A stretch of 64,000 bases of DNA. Origin: Planctomycetota bacterium. GTDB lineage: Bacteria > Planctomycetota > UBA1135. The notes under the pieces are model-generated. The model was not told the origin of the DNA. It made no database searches and saw only the letters and a list, made by a program, of their open reading frames with translations. Below, one piece after another: positions 9,219 through 18,485 of the stretch (within the stretch, counting starts at the first letter, position 1; each line of letters starts with the position of its first letter). The translations under genes were made by a program, and so were the position numbers. Where the stretch lies: assembly GCA_024229395.1 (NCBI GenBank), contig JAAESM010000002.1, positions 153,682-217,681 of the forward strand, written 5' to 3'.

Positions 9219-9580
9219 TTATTCGCTTGCCGGGCGGCTGCGACCTCTGCTGCGCAGCTCTTCGAGAAGGGTGCTGAGTTCCGCAACCAGCTCCTCCTGC
9301 TCGGCGGCCAAGTCCTTGGTTTCGCGGGGGTCCGCGACCATATCGAACAGCTGAACGCCGCCATCGAATGGTTTACTGCTCGGCTTTCCGCGTCCGCCGG
9401 AGCCACTGCCAAGGATCAGTTTCCATTTGCCGCGACGACTTCCGCGGCGGTTGCCATGAAGTCAGCCAAACTCACCGGCGTACTGTTCGAGGACTGCGCC
9501 TTGGTCTTGACCGGACTTTCGGTGGAATCCAATCGGTACATGAAGGTGAATGGGCATCCGTAAAGCGTATGCCTTCATCC
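9219..9580 (-). pseudogene. decayed C-terminal remnant of a sulfatase
   Basis: No single frame is open, but the minus strand encodes recognisable sulfatase C-terminal sequence in pieces. The frame ending with TAA at 9219 reads RRGKWKLILGSGSGG, then QLFDMVADPRETKDLAAEQ and ends RSRPASE. Just upstream, in another frame, lies PFTFMYRLDSTESPVKTKAQ followed by SLADFMATAAEVV. In intact sulfatases these blocks occur in this order, with a segment between ATAAEVV and RRGKWKL that seems deleted here. An in-frame TGA (9462-9464) separates the pieces. The 5' part is gone: the remnant abuts the bioA stop codon. The open plus-strand frame over the same region (9201-9563) has no recognisable content. Confidence 0.7.
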
Positions 9581-10891
9581 CTATTCGAGCACGGATTGGA
9601 CCACGCCCAATATAGCGCTCGCGATCAGATCGCACTCTTCATCGGTCACGCACGATGGCGGCATGGCGTACATGATGTGGCCGAGTGGTCGCAACAACAC
9701 CTGTTGATTTTCGCGACAAGCCTGACGCAAGCGCTCGCCAACGGGAGCAAGATAACCGCCTTCATCGGCACCTTCCTCGCCGCTGTTGTCATCGCCAGTG
9801 ATGTTGTTCAAATCCAACTCCAACGCAACGATACCGCCACAACGGCGAATCTCCTTCACCCCACCCCAAGTCAACGCGGCTTGCAATCCTTTCTCAATGC
9901 GTTGACCGATGTGATCCAACAGCGCCGGCGTGTTCTCCTCCTTCAACACCTTCAATGAAGCCAGGCCGACGGCGCAACCGATCGGATGACCACTGAAGGT
10001 ATGGCCGTGGAAGAATGCCTTGGCGCGTTCATCGTCAAGGAAAGCCTGATAGATCTCTTCGCTGACCAAGGTCGCCGACAACGGAAAGATGCCGCCGGTC
10101 AAACCCTTCGCCAAACACATCAAGTCAGGACTGATGCCGGCGTGATCGCAGGCGAAGACCTTGCCGGTGCGGCCGAAGCCGGTCATGACTTCGTCGGCGA
10201 TCAGGAAGATGTTCCGTTCATTACAGATGCGCCGTGCATCCTGCAGGAACTGAACACTGTGCATGCACATACCGGCAGCGCCTTGCACCAACGGCTCCAA
10301 GATGAAACCAGCAACTCTGCCTTCAAGGTCATCCAAGGCTTCCCGCAAGGACTCGGCTGTTGGTTCCACATGCACCACATGGAAAAGGAATGGTGAAAAC
10401 TCCGCGAAGAACGGTTCTGGTTCGCCAACGGCCATCGCGCCGAAAGTGTCGCCGTGATAAGCACCGTTCAAAGCCAGGAAGACCGTGCGTGCAGGTTCGC
10501 CGCGGCGCACCCAGGTTTGATAGGCAGCCTTCAACGCCACCTCCACCGCGGTCGATCCGTTGTCGGAGTAGAACACTTTGGTCAACGAATCCGGTGCGAT
10601 CTCCAGGACCTGTTCCGCCAAAGCAACTCCAGGTTCATGCGTGAAGCCGGCGAACATGATGTGATCTAACTGCTGCGCTTGATCGCGCATGGCTTCCACG
10701 AACTCCGGTCGACCATGACCATGAAGATTTGCCCACCATGAAGCGATCGCATCCAATCGCTTGGTGCCATCGGCGAGCTCTAACCATGCACCTTTCGCGC
10801 CGACGACCGGCAGCGGTTCCGTATCCAAAGCATGCTGGGTGTAAGGATGCCAACAGACTTCACGGTCGCGTTCGGGTAAGGATGGGCTCAT
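9581..10891 (-). CDS. bioA: adenosylmethionine-8-amino-7-oxononanoate aminotransferase
   Basis: BioA makes 7,8-diaminopelargonate (DAPA) from KAPA with S-adenosylmethionine as amino donor, a PLP-dependent step of biotin synthesis. Family features visible: WHPYTQH near the N-terminus, DAIASWWANLHGHG, VFYSDNGSTAVEVALK, LNGAYHGDTFGAMAVG, FLIADEVMTGFGRTG and the PLP lysine in CLAKGLTGG. At 436 residues the length is typical. The ATG at 10891 gives a normal N-terminus and lies 4 bases after the stop of bioF-bioD, so this is the third gene of the operon. An earlier start at 10924 would overlap the upstream gene. No Shine-Dalgarno sequence is evident, so translation may be coupled. Confidence 0.95.
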   Translation of the reverse strand: MSPSLPERDREVCWHPYTQHALDTEPLPVVGAKGAWLELADGTKRLDAIASWWANLHGHGRPEFVEAMRDQAQQLDHIMFAGFTHEPGVALAEQVLEIAPDSLTKVFYSDNGSTAVEVALKAAYQTWVRRGEPARTVFLALNGAYHGDTFGAMAVGEPEPFFAEFSPFLFHVVHVEPTAESLREALDDLEGRVAGFILEPLVQGAAGMCMHSVQFLQDARRICNERNIFLIADEVMTGFGRTGKVFACDHAGISPDLMCLAKGLTGGIFPLSATLVSEEIYQAFLDDERAKAFFHGHTFSGHPIGCAVGLASLKVLKEENTPALLDHIGQRIEKGLQAALTWGGVKEIRRCGGIVALELDLNNITGDDNSGEEGADEGGYLAPVGERLRQACRENQQVLLRPLGHIMYAMPPSCVTDEECDLIASAILGVVQSVLE

Positions 10892-10895
10892 GAAA

Positions 10896-12710
10896 TTACG
10901 ACAAGGAATCGAGTAGTTGCTCAATGCGTGGTTCCGAATCGAGCCAGAAATCGATGGTCTCGGTATTCAGTTCGCGGAACATTGGAACCTCGAGGATCGG
11001 CAGATCGCCAAGGCGCGCTTGCAAGCTCGCAATGTTTTGCGGGTGCGGTTGGCCAACGACGATGATGGCGCGCAACGGGATGCGTCGGGCAGCTAAGGAT
11101 TCGACCGACAACAAGGTGTGGTTCAAGGTGCCAAGACCACTGCGCGCGACCAACACCACGGGCGTCTGTAGTTGGCGCAAGTAATCGGCTTGATCCTCCT
11201 GTTCATTGAATGGTACGCGCAGGCCGCCGGCGCACTCCAAGACCCATTTCGCCTTCGGGTGTTCCAGCAAGACGTTGCGTGTGGCATCAAGCACTTGCTT
11301 AACGCTGATCGTTACACCCTCTTGTTCGGCGGCTTGATCGACCGATGCCGGCAAGGCAAGTTGCACTGCCGGCGGTGGTGCGTGATCCGGCGCCAAGTCG
11401 GCGAGTTTCAACACCGTTTCGGTATCGGAATCCCGTCCAGTCTGCACGGGCTTGAAGTAACGCACGGGTTCTTCCAAACGCAAAGCGGCTCGCACCAAAA
11501 TGGCAGCGACCAAGGTCTTGCCGATATCAGTGTCAGTGCCGCAGACCACGATTGGTTTGGTCTGCAAGGTTGGCTCGGTGACTTCGATCTCGCTGCGACG
11601 ATGCTCTTCACTCAAGGCTTCGATCAGAACCTTTGCTAACGAAGTAATCTGCTCCTCGCTGTGGTTGGCATGAACCACGATGCGTAATCGTGAAGTACCA
11701 GCAGGCACCGTTGGTGGTCGCACGCCACGTACGTCGAAACCAGCGTCGCGCATCTTCTGCGCGACCAGCATGGTGCGTTCGGAATCACCAATGATGACTG
11801 GCACGATCGGCGATTCGCCGCCGACCTCAACACCACCGTCATGCAGAAGGCGACGCAGAAGTTCGGAGCGTTGCAGCACGTTGCTTTTGCGCTCTTCTTC
11901 ACCGACAGCGATCTGCATTGCGCGACGTAGGGCCGCAGCCAGCATCGGTGGCGCGGCTGTGGTGAACACGAAACTGCGTGCACGGTTGATCAAGGTATCG
12001 ATCACTTCTTGGCTGCCGCAGATGAAAGCACCTGCAAGACCAAGTGCCTTGCCGCCGGTGAACATGCGCGCCAACAAGCGCGGATGTTCCGGCACACGTT
12101 CCTCGAACAATCCAGCCGAGTGCGCCATGTCCAACATCAAGTAGGCGTCGAAGCGTTCGCACAGTTCCAGCAACTCCGACAGCGGCGCAAGATCGCCATC
12201 CATCGAGTACAGATCCTCGACCATGATCAACCGGCGCCGCGCACTTGCCGCACCTGCAAGTGCATTGGCCAATGCCGCCATGTCCTGATGCGGGAAGACC
12301 ACCACTTTGGCATGACTTAAGCGCATACCATCGATGATCGAAGCATGGTTCAAGCCGTCACTGAACAACACATCATTCGCGTCGGCGAAGGTGGTCAGCA
12401 GTGCTTGATTCGCTTGAAAACCACTCGGCAGCAACAGCGCTGCCTCAGTACCCATCCAATGGGCGGCTTCCCGTTCGGCCGCTTCATGCAACGGCGATTG
12501 GCCGCGCAACAATCGCGAAGCAGGCATGCCAATGTTGCCATCGTCCAATGCAGAACGCACTGCCGCTGCCACGCGATCGTCGCCGGCTAAGCCGAGGTAA
12601 TCGTTGGTGGTGAAATCAACACCCGCTGGCGCGTACAACTCCCGACGCAATCCCGCAGCAGCCCATTCTTCAGCCTGGGCGCGTAACTGCTCGTTCAGTG
12701 GGGAGCTCAA
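10896..12710 (-). CDS. bioF: BioF-BioD fusion: KAPA synthase and dethiobiotin synthetase
   Basis: One 604-residue protein carries two biotin enzymes. Residues 1 to about 375 are 8-amino-7-oxononanoate synthase (BioF): FTTNDYLGLAGD, SRLLRGQSPLHEAAE, LLPSGFQANQA, LFSDGLNHASIIDG and the PLP lysine K221 in FTGGKALG. After a short linker, residues 385-604 are dethiobiotin synthetase (BioD): P-loop GTDTDIGKT at 391-399, YFKPVQTG, LECAGGLRVPF and VARSGLGTLNHT. The fused activities flank the BioA step: BioF makes KAPA, BioA converts it, and BioD closes the ureido ring. bioA follows 4 bases downstream and bioB lies 23 bases upstream on the same strand. There is no stop or frameshift at the junction. 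Confidence 0.93.
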   Translation of the reverse strand: MSSPLNEQLRAQAEEWAAAGLRRELYAPAGVDFTTNDYLGLAGDDRVAAAVRSALDDGNIGMPASRLLRGQSPLHEAAEREAAHWMGTEAALLLPSGFQANQALLTTFADANDVLFSDGLNHASIIDGMRLSHAKVVVFPHQDMAALANALAGAASARRRLIMVEDLYSMDGDLAPLSELLELCERFDAYLMLDMAHSAGLFEERVPEHPRLLARMFTGGKALGLAGAFICGSQEVIDTLINRARSFVFTTAAPPMLAAALRRAMQIAVGEEERKSNVLQRSELLRRLLHDGGVEVGGESPIVPVIIGDSERTMLVAQKMRDAGFDVRGVRPPTVPAGTSRLRIVVHANHSEEQITSLAKVLIEALSEEHRRSEIEVTEPTLQTKPIVVCGTDTDIGKTLVAAILVRAALRLEEPVRYFKPVQTGRDSDTETVLKLADLAPDHAPPPAVQLALPASVDQAAEQEGVTISVKQVLDATRNVLLEHPKAKWVLECAGGLRVPFNEQEDQADYLRQLQTPVVLVARSGLGTLNHTLLSVESLAARRIPLRAIIVVGQPHPQNIASLQARLGDLPILEVPMFRELNTETIDFWLDSEPRIEQLLDSLS

Positions 12711-12733
12711 AGCTTGCCGGACCTATGGTGCGC

Positions 12734-13717
12734 TCAAACCTCGACCACGACAGCCGGCTCGCTTTCGTTGATGCCTTCAAGGCCAAGTCGATCGAACAAC
12801 TCCTGGTCGCGATCCTTGCCGCGGTTTGGAGTGGTGAGTAGTTGGTCGCCGAGGAAGATTGAGTTCGCGCCTGCCATGAAGCACATGGCTTGGGCTTCTT
12901 CGCTCATGGCATGTCGGCCAGCCGACAGACGCACCATGGACTCAGGCATCAAGATACGTGCAACAGCAACCGCGCGGACCATCTGATCCCAAGCGAGTGG
13001 CGGCACATTCTCGAGTGGCGTGCCTTCGACCGGAACCAATGCGTTGATCGGTACCGACTCAGGCGGTGGCGATTGGATCGCCAACTGATGAAGCAGACCG
13101 ATGCGGTCGTCTTCACTTTCACCCATACCCAAGATGCCACCGCAGCAGACCTTCATGCCTGCATCGCGCACGGCCGCCAAAGTGGTGAGGCGGTCGTCGT
13201 AAGTGCGCGTGGTGATGACCTCTTCGTAGTACTCCGGCGAAGTATCCAGGTTGTGGTTGTAGTAATCCAAACCTGCTTCCTTCAGGAGTTGCGCTTGGGC
13301 AGGCGTGAGCATGCCGAAGGTGCCGCAAGTCTCCAGGTCCAGTGACTTCACTTCGCGCACCATCTCGAGCACGCGATCGAAATCCTTGTTGTCCTTGATC
13401 GAGCGCCAAGCCGCGCCCATGCAAAAACGATCGGCGCCACCGGCCTTGGCATTCTTTGCGGCGGTGATCACTTGCTCGATGGCGAGCAACTTTTCACGCT
13501 CCAGATCAGTCTGGTTGTGCGCCGACTGCGAGCAGTACTTGCAATCCTCTTGGCACGCACCGGTCTTGATTGACAGCAAGGTGCTGCATTGCACGACATG
13601 CGGATCGTGGTGCGCGCGGTGAATGCGAGCGCCCTCGAACACCAAGTCGAGCAAGGGGCGACGGTAGAGTTCCGCGACTTCTTCGCGGGCGAGTTGAGCA
13701 GGTGCCTGGGCGACCAT
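12734..13717 (-). CDS. bioB: biotin synthase
   Basis: BioB is a radical-SAM enzyme that inserts sulfur into dethiobiotin. The radical-SAM cluster motif CQEDCKYC is present, followed by QSAHNQT, the auxiliary-cluster and substrate region [33 protein letters not shown] and [22 protein letters not shown] and [13 protein letters not shown] mark the C-terminal part. The length (327) is normal. It is the first gene of the bioB, bioF-bioD, bioA operon. The ATG at 13717 has no Shine-Dalgarno sequence but a TAGAAT hexamer 8 bases upstream, suggesting a near-leaderless transcript. bioC and bioH-type genes for pimeloyl synthesis are absent from the window. Confidence 0.97.
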   Translation of the reverse strand: MVAQAPAQLAREEVAELYRRPLLDLVFEGARIHRAHHDPHVVQCSTLLSIKTGACQEDCKYCSQSAHNQTDLEREKLLAIEQVITAAKNAKAGGADRFCMGAAWRSIKDNKDFDRVLEMVREVKSLDLETCGTFGMLTPAQAQLLKEAGLDYYNHNLDTSPEYYEEVITTRTYDDRLTTLAAVRDAGMKVCCGGILGMGESEDDRIGLLHQLAIQSPPPESVPINALVPVEGTPLENVPPLAWDQMVRAVAVARILMPESMVRLSAGRHAMSEEAQAMCFMAGANSIFLGDQLLTTPNRGKDRDQELFDRLGLEGINESEPAVVVEV

Positions 13718-13725
13718 GAAGGGCT

Positions 13726-13731
13726 ATTCTA
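13726..13731 (-). promoter_or_regulatory. -10 element TAGAAT before bioB
   Basis: On the minus strand TAGAAT ends 8 bases before the bioB ATG, so the operon mRNA would begin almost at the start codon. The -35 region is weak. No BirA-type palindrome is obvious in the short upstream gap. Confidence 0.4.
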
Positions 13732-13763
13732 GGAAAACGCGGTCAATCGAGTATTCAAGCACC

Positions 13764-15926
13764 TCAAGAATCGGTGCGCGGTAGTTGGCAGCTTTGTCCC
13801 TCGCAGAGATAGAGGGTGGCCTTGCCATCAATGGCCGGTCGGTCGGCGAACAAGCCGAGTTCACTCTGCACCGCGGCCGACGGCATCAAGATCGGCAGCG
13901 TGTCGAAGTATTGCGGCGCGTTCAGGTTCACACGCCAAGCACCCAGGGAAGCGCGCTCGCCGGTCCCAACCACCACGGCCACCGCCGGCTCCGTCACCGC
14001 CCAGCGAAATAGGCGCAAACTGGTGGAGAAAGAGCGTGGATTGCGCATCAGCATTGGGTACAGCGCTTTGCAGCCACGTTGTGCTGGCTCCAGCCACTGA
14101 CGGTCTTGGGTCAAGGCATGCAGCTTCAACAAGCTTTCCAGGGCCACAGCATTTGCCGACGGAATCGCGCCATCCCATGGCTGTTGAAGACGTTGCAGCA
14201 ACTGCTCATCGCGGCCGTCGGTGTCGAAGAAGATGCCGGACTCCTGGTCCCAGAAGTCGTCCACCATACGCGTGGCGATTTCTTGTGCCTGCTCCAGCCA
14301 GCGCGTTTCGCCGGTGGATTGGAACAGCGAGAGCAGTGCTCTACATAGGTAGGCGTAATCCTCCAAAACGGCGGAGTGCTGGGCTTTGCCTTCACGGTAG
14401 GCGCGCAACAGGCGGCCATCTTCGGCGCGCAAGTTTGTCAGCAGGAAGTTAGCGGCTTCGGCTGCGGCGGCGGTGTAGCGTTCCTCGCCTAAGGTGCGAC
14501 CCGCTTGGGCGAGTGCATCAATTGCTAGGCCATTCCAGGCTGTGAGGATCTTGTCATCGGTCGCTGGCGGGATGCGCTCAAGGCGGGCGGTGTAGAGAAC
14601 AGCGCGCACTTCCTCAGCGAGGGCGGCAGCCGGGGCGGCCGCGGAACCCGCATCGGTATCAGCTGCCACATCAAAAGTGATTCCCGCAGCTTCGGCGGCG
14701 TTGACGGGGGACATGGCAGCGCGCAGGGCTGAAGTGCCATGCTCAAAGTTGCCCTCCTTCGTTACGCCATAAAGCGCCGCGGCAAAGGCACCGTTCTGCT
14801 CCCCGAGCAGCTCCGTCAACTGTTCCGGCGTCCAGACGAAGAACTTGCCCTCCTCACCTTCCGAATCAGCGTCGGTGGAGCTGTAGAAGCCGCCACCCGG
14901 CGCCTGCATCTCGCGCAAAAGGTAGTCGCAGCTTTGGCGCGCAATGCCTTCGTAATAGGAGTCGCCGCTCAAACGCCAACCTTCCAGATATGCCGGGACC
15001 AAGGTTCCCTGGTCGTAGAGCATCTTCTCGAAGTGGGGAATCAACCACTGGCCATCCACGGAGTAGCGCGAGAATCCGCCAGCAAGCCGGTCATACATGC
15101 CGCCCGACGCCATCTTGCTCAGCGTGAACAGCGCCATTTCACTGGCATGACGTCCGGCTTCACTGCCGGCATGCCGCTGGGCAGCTGCAAGCAAGAAGCG
15201 TAAATCCTCTGCTCGTGGGAACTTAGGCGCTTGGCCAAAGCCACCATCAATCTCGTCAAAGCTGGCTCGCAAGGATCCCACCCAACTGGCCTCTTGCTTG
15301 ATTAGCTCCTCCAGATCCACCAGAGCGGTCTTCTCATCAAGCGGCGGGAACTCCACGACCAGCGCCTCGGTCAGCGAGTTGGCCGCGGCGACAATCTCAT
15401 CGTGACGGTTTTCCCAGGCATCTTTCAAGCCGGTCAGCACATCGAGAAAGCCCGGGCGCTGGTACTTCCCCAAAGGCGGGAAGTAAGTGCCTCCGTAGAA
15501 AGGCTTTAGGTCTGGAGTTAGCCAAACCGACATAGGCCAACCGCCACTTCCCGTCATGCGCTGCACGGCCGCCATATAGATGTCATCCAGATCAGGGCGC
15601 TCCTCGCGGTCGACCTTGATGTTGATGAAGTGCTCGTTCATATAAGCCGCCACCTCTTCATCCTCGAAGGATTCATGCTCCATCACATGGCACCAATGGC
15701 AAGCCGAGTAGCCAATGCTCAGGAAAATGGGCTTGTTCTCATCCTTGGCGCGCCGCAGGGCTTCATCACCCCACGGATACCAGTCCACAGGGTTGTTTGC
15801 GTGCTGAAGCAGGTAAGGACTGGTCTCGTTGACCAAGTGATTTGCAGGGTGAGTCACAGGTTCGGGATCTTGCACTTGGGCGCAGGCAGTGGTGGCGAAC
15901 AGCAGAGAAAGGAAGGGTGCGGGCAT
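13764..15926 (-). CDS. exported DUF255/YyaL-type thioredoxin-domain protein
   Basis: This belongs to the family annotated as thioredoxin-domain/SPATA20-like proteins. After the export signal ([17 protein letters not shown]), an N-terminal thioredoxin-fold domain (about 25-190) has the family signature NPVDWYPWG, then the redox pair in [12 protein letters not shown] and [15 protein letters not shown]-like sequence ([14 protein letters not shown]). The rest is an (alpha/alpha)6-barrel as in N-acylglucosamine-epimerase-like proteins, with [32 protein letters not shown] and [15 protein letters not shown]. Its function is not established. I start at 15926 because the signal peptide begins there; the open frame continues 50 codons further but would overlap the divergent gene. 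An export signal is unusual, since many members are cytoplasmic. Confidence 0.88.
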   Translation of the reverse strand: MPAPFLSLLFATTACAQVQDPEPVTHPANHLVNETSPYLLQHANNPVDWYPWGDEALRRAKDENKPIFLSIGYSACHWCHVMEHESFEDEEVAAYMNEHFINIKVDREERPDLDDIYMAAVQRMTGSGGWPMSVWLTPDLKPFYGGTYFPPLGKYQRPGFLDVLTGLKDAWENRHDEIVAAANSLTEALVVEFPPLDEKTALVDLEELIKQEASWVGSLRASFDEIDGGFGQAPKFPRAEDLRFLLAAAQRHAGSEAGRHASEMALFTLSKMASGGMYDRLAGGFSRYSVDGQWLIPHFEKMLYDQGTLVPAYLEGWRLSGDSYYEGIARQSCDYLLREMQAPGGGFYSSTDADSEGEEGKFFVWTPEQLTELLGEQNGAFAAALYGVTKEGNFEHGTSALRAAMSPVNAAEAAGITFDVAADTDAGSAAAPAAALAEEVRAVLYTARLERIPPATDDKILTAWNGLAIDALAQAGRTLGEERYTAAAAEAANFLLTNLRAEDGRLLRAYREGKAQHSAVLEDYAYLCRALLSLFQSTGETRWLEQAQEIATRMVDDFWDQESGIFFDTDGRDEQLLQRLQQPWDGAIPSANAVALESLLKLHALTQDRQWLEPAQRGCKALYPMLMRNPRSFSTSLRLFRWAVTEPAVAVVVGTGERASLGAWRVNLNAPQYFDTLPILMPSAAVQSELGLFADRPAIDGKATLYLCEGQSCQLPRTDS

Positions 15927-15974
15927 GGCGTGACGGTAGTGTGACTCCCTGTAAGGCAGAACAAGCATTACTGC

Positions 15975-16003
15975 TTGCGAATATGTGGCCCAAGGGCCAT
16001 AAT
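15975..16003 (+). promoter_or_regulatory. sigma70-type promoter, TTGCGA-N17-CATAAT
   Basis: A -35 hexamer TTGCGA (15975-15980) and a -10 hexamer CATAAT (15998-16003) are exactly 17 bases apart. The start point would fall near 16010, only about 3 bases before the ATG at 16013. This supports that start codon and a leaderless mRNA. Confidence 0.6.
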
Positions 16004-16012
16004 CCCCACAAC

Positions 16013-18232
16013 ATGGGCTGGTTCCAACGCCTCTTTTCGGGAGCGGATGACCACGACGCTGAATACCGTGGCACACGCTCCCCGGACCAAGCCCGAGTTT
16101 CCGCCGAAGATTTGGCTGGAGAACTACGGGCTTTACATAACGAAATCAAGCTGCTTCGCGAGTCAATCGGAAGCGGTGGTCGGTCTATTGCCGACGGGGA
16201 AGGATCACCAAGGCGCTCTAGGCGCGGTGGCCGGAACCGTAGCGGTGGTCGCGACCGGGATCGAAACCGTGACGGCAGTGAGCGTGGCCGTGACGGAGAT
16301 CGATCTAGAAGGGAACAACGCGTCGGCTTCGACGGCGAACGTTCCAGTGGTCGGGATAACCGACCGCAACGCAGGAGTCTTCCGAAGACCCCGCCAGACG
16401 ATGCGCCGGTCGGCCTGTTGGTCGACTACTTGAAGTCGCGTGGTGTCGTCACCTTTGAAGGGCAAGATGACCTGAACCGCAACGAGGCTTTCGAGCATCT
16501 TGCGCGGCACTTAGGCATGCACTTCCACTTGCTCGCCAACTTCTACGAGAAGGTGAAGCGATGTGTGGCCACCGGGCGCGGACAGCGTATTGATATCGAT
16601 AGCTACACCCATGCGGAGCGTTCCGCAGCTGTGCAGTTCGGTACCTTGCTGCATCGTCACGGCATGCTGAAGGATTTCTATTACCATCGCTCGCCCAAGA
16701 AGCAGCTGCGTGTCATTCCTACTAAGGATGGGCAGGTCGGCCAGTTCTTGACGGGTGGTTGGTTGGAGATCTACGTCAGCGCGGTGCTTACGCGCCGTCT
16801 GCGTGCCGCCATGAGTTCGGCCAAGTTCCAGTTGCTCTACAACGTGAAGGGTGTGCTGCCAGATGGCCGCGAGTTCGAAGCGGACTTGATGGCTGCTGTT
16901 GAAGGCCGCCTGTTCTGGTTGGAGTGCAAGACTGGTCAGTGGCAGGATTACTCGGCGCGATTCCGTGGCCTAGTGAAGATCTTCGGCGTGGAGCGCGAGA
17001 GTGCTGCCTTGCTGCTAATCAAGTCGCCGGATGCCAACACCCGCGCACGTGCAACGGACATGCTCGACATGACCTTGCTGTCGCTGGAAGAGGTCGATGA
17101 CTTCATCAGTGTCTTCCTTGGCGAGCCAGTCACTCCAAAGAGAGACAACGCCGATGCCGTCGAGAGGCGCTCCATCAGCAAAGAGCTCGGCAATGTGCCA
17201 CCTCTGACCGAAGAAGAGATCCCACTCGAAGATGCCGAACCTGCCAAGAAGCTTGGTGTGGTTGATCTGAATGGTGGACCTTCCACGGAAGAAGGCGAAG
17301 AAGCCGCGCCGCGCCGACGTCGTCGCCGTCGCCGTGGTGGTCGCAATCGTGGTCGCAGTGGTGCAGCCAAGGCCGAAGGTGCAAGCGCAGAAGCTGCCGC
17401 ACCTGAAGCTGGCGCGGAAGGTGGTGAAGCCAAGACCGAAGAAGGTCAGGTTGCTGCCAAGAAGGGCAACCTGCTTGAGCCACTTCCGATTGAGCGCTTT
17501 GATGACGAAGGTTCTGACAAGCCGGATGATTCTGGCGAAGCCTCTGCCGATGGTGGCAAGGCCGAATCCAGTGAAGCCAAGGCTGCAGAAGGTGAGTCCT
17601 CTGAGGATGCACCTGCTAAGTCACGTCGTTCGCGTCGCCGCCGCCGTCCAACTCCGTTCGCCGCTGAAGGTGGTGAAGAAGGAACGGAAGGCGATCAAGC
17701 TAAGGATGCAGACGGTGAAGCGAAGGCTTCGAAGGCTGTATCTGCCAAGGCTGAAGCTGCTGCGGAAGATTCCGCTGACAATGCTGAAGCCAGCTCCGAG
17801 CCTGTAGAAGGTGGTGCCGAACAAGCCGAAGGTGAGCGTCCGAAGCGCAAGCGTTCGCGTCGTCGCCGTTCTTCTAAGCCGAAGGAAGCTGCTGCTTCTG
17901 AAGGCGAAGGCGAAGAGGCCGCTAAGCCCGAGGCTGTAGAGGTTGCGGAAGCCGCCGAAGTTGCTGAAGAGGCTGCTGCTCCTGCTGAGGAATCCACTCC
18001 TGAAATCCAAGCTGAAGCTACCGAGTCCGCTGAGGCTGCTGAAGAGCAGGCCGAGCCGGAAGAGGAGCCAGTTGTGGAAGAGGAAGTGGTTGCCGAAGCT
18101 GAGCCTGAAGTCGCTCCAGAACCCGAGCCTGAGCCCGAAGTGGTGCCGGTCAAGTCGGCAACTGGCGTGACGATCGCTCCAGACCTGGCGGCCATGATGG
18201 CCGGTAGCAAGAAGTCGGATTCCAACGAATAG
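16013..18232 (+). CDS. Card1/DUF1887-like nuclease-domain protein with arginine-rich disordered tails
   Basis: The protein has 739 residues. Order: short N-terminus [10 protein letters not shown], a coiled-coil (about 25-50), an R/G/D-rich basic tract (about 60-115), a helical domain (about 125-235), then a PD-(D/E)XK-type core. The core has [12 protein letters not shown] (GGWLE at 248-252), D291 in FEADL and E304/K306 in LECKTG. This 'GGWLE ... D ... ECK' order is what I know from the C-terminal nuclease domain of DUF1887/Card1 (Can2) CRISPR ancillary nucleases. Here the ligand-sensing CARF domain is missing and no CRISPR genes are nearby. The C-terminal half is Ala/Glu-rich and disordered, with three arginine clusters (about 433-448, 537-546, 610-623), like an RNase E-type scaffold tail. 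An RNA- or DNA-acting nuclease is inferred. The promoter 3 bases upstream fixes the start. Confidence 0.7.
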   Translation: MGWFQRLFSGADDHDAEYRGTRSPDQARVSAEDLAGELRALHNEIKLLRESIGSGGRSIADGEGSPRRSRRGGRNRSGGRDRDRNRDGSERGRDGDRSRREQRVGFDGERSSGRDNRPQRRSLPKTPPDDAPVGLLVDYLKSRGVVTFEGQDDLNRNEAFEHLARHLGMHFHLLANFYEKVKRCVATGRGQRIDIDSYTHAERSAAVQFGTLLHRHGMLKDFYYHRSPKKQLRVIPTKDGQVGQFLTGGWLEIYVSAVLTRRLRAAMSSAKFQLLYNVKGVLPDGREFEADLMAAVEGRLFWLECKTGQWQDYSARFRGLVKIFGVERESAALLLIKSPDANTRARATDMLDMTLLSLEEVDDFISVFLGEPVTPKRDNADAVERRSISKELGNVPPLTEEEIPLEDAEPAKKLGVVDLNGGPSTEEGEEAAPRRRRRRRRGGRNRGRSGAAKAEGASAEAAAPEAGAEGGEAKTEEGQVAAKKGNLLEPLPIERFDDEGSDKPDDSGEASADGGKAESSEAKAAEGESSEDAPAKSRRSRRRRRPTPFAAEGGEEGTEGDQAKDADGEAKASKAVSAKAEAAAEDSADNAEASSEPVEGGAEQAEGERPKRKRSRRRRSSKPKEAAASEGEGEEAAKPEAVEVAEAAEVAEEAAAPAEESTPEIQAEATESAEAAEEQAEPEEEPVVEEEVVAEAEPEVAPEPEPEPEVVPVKSATGVTIAPDLAAMMAGSKKSDSNE

Positions 18233-18254
18233 ATTTCGACTTCTCCAAACAAAA

Positions 18255-18288
18255 AAGAAACGGACAGCCGCAAAGCTGTCCGTTTCTT
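18255..18288. terminator. bidirectional rho-independent terminator
   Basis: A 14-bp perfect stem (AAGAAACGGACAGC with its complement) encloses a 6-base loop. A-rich sequence lies on the left and T-rich sequence on the right, so it can end the plus-strand nuclease-like gene and the minus-strand tRNA-Phe transcript. Confidence 0.85.
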
Positions 18289-18292
18289 GTTT

Positions 18293-18368
18293 TGGTGGGA
18301 AGAACCGGAGTTGAACCGGTGACACATGGATTTTCAGTCCATTGCTCTACCAACTGAGCTATCCTCCC
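18293..18368 (-). tRNA. tRNA-Phe (GAA)
   Basis: The minus strand folds as a complete 76-base tRNA. The acceptor stem is GGGAGGA paired with TCTTCCC, the D arm has AGCTCAGTTGGTAGAGC, the anticodon stem is ATGGA/TCCAT with loop CTGAAAA (anticodon GAA), and the T arm has the GGTTCAACTCC sequence. The 3' CCA is encoded in the DNA (18293-18295). It stands alone between two protein genes and is followed by the bidirectional terminator. Confidence 0.97.
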
Positions 18369-18485
18369 GACCGCCCTGATGGCGGAAGCCAACTGATTTC
18401 AGGTTTCCCTTCATCAGTGGGGCGGAAATCATACCATCCTGCGCCAAAGATGTGGAGTTGCTGAAGAAAAAATGACCAGCACCTC

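Noticed and set aside
9201-9563. 120-codon open frame on the plus strand between deaD and bioA
   Set aside because: No recognisable protein features, and it lies antisense to the sulfatase remnant, whose blocks explain the sequence better.
13551-13575. Possible sigma54 -24/-12 promoter (TGGCACG) inside bioB
   Set aside because: The spacing to the next TTG is too long and it lies within a coding region.
17300-18180. Possible tandem DNA repeat in the alanine/glutamate-rich tail
   Set aside because: Codon-level similarity is from low-complexity composition; no exact repeat unit with fixed period is seen.
16013-18232. CRISPR-linked system around the Card1-like protein
   Set aside because: No direct-repeat array, Cas genes, CARF domain or cyclic-oligoadenylate synthase is visible within the window.
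17621-18325. 234-codon minus-strand frame with F/S/L-rich sequence opposite the arginine-rich tail
   Set aside because: Its repetitive composition is only the antisense of Ala/Glu-rich codons, and it would run through the terminator and tRNA region.
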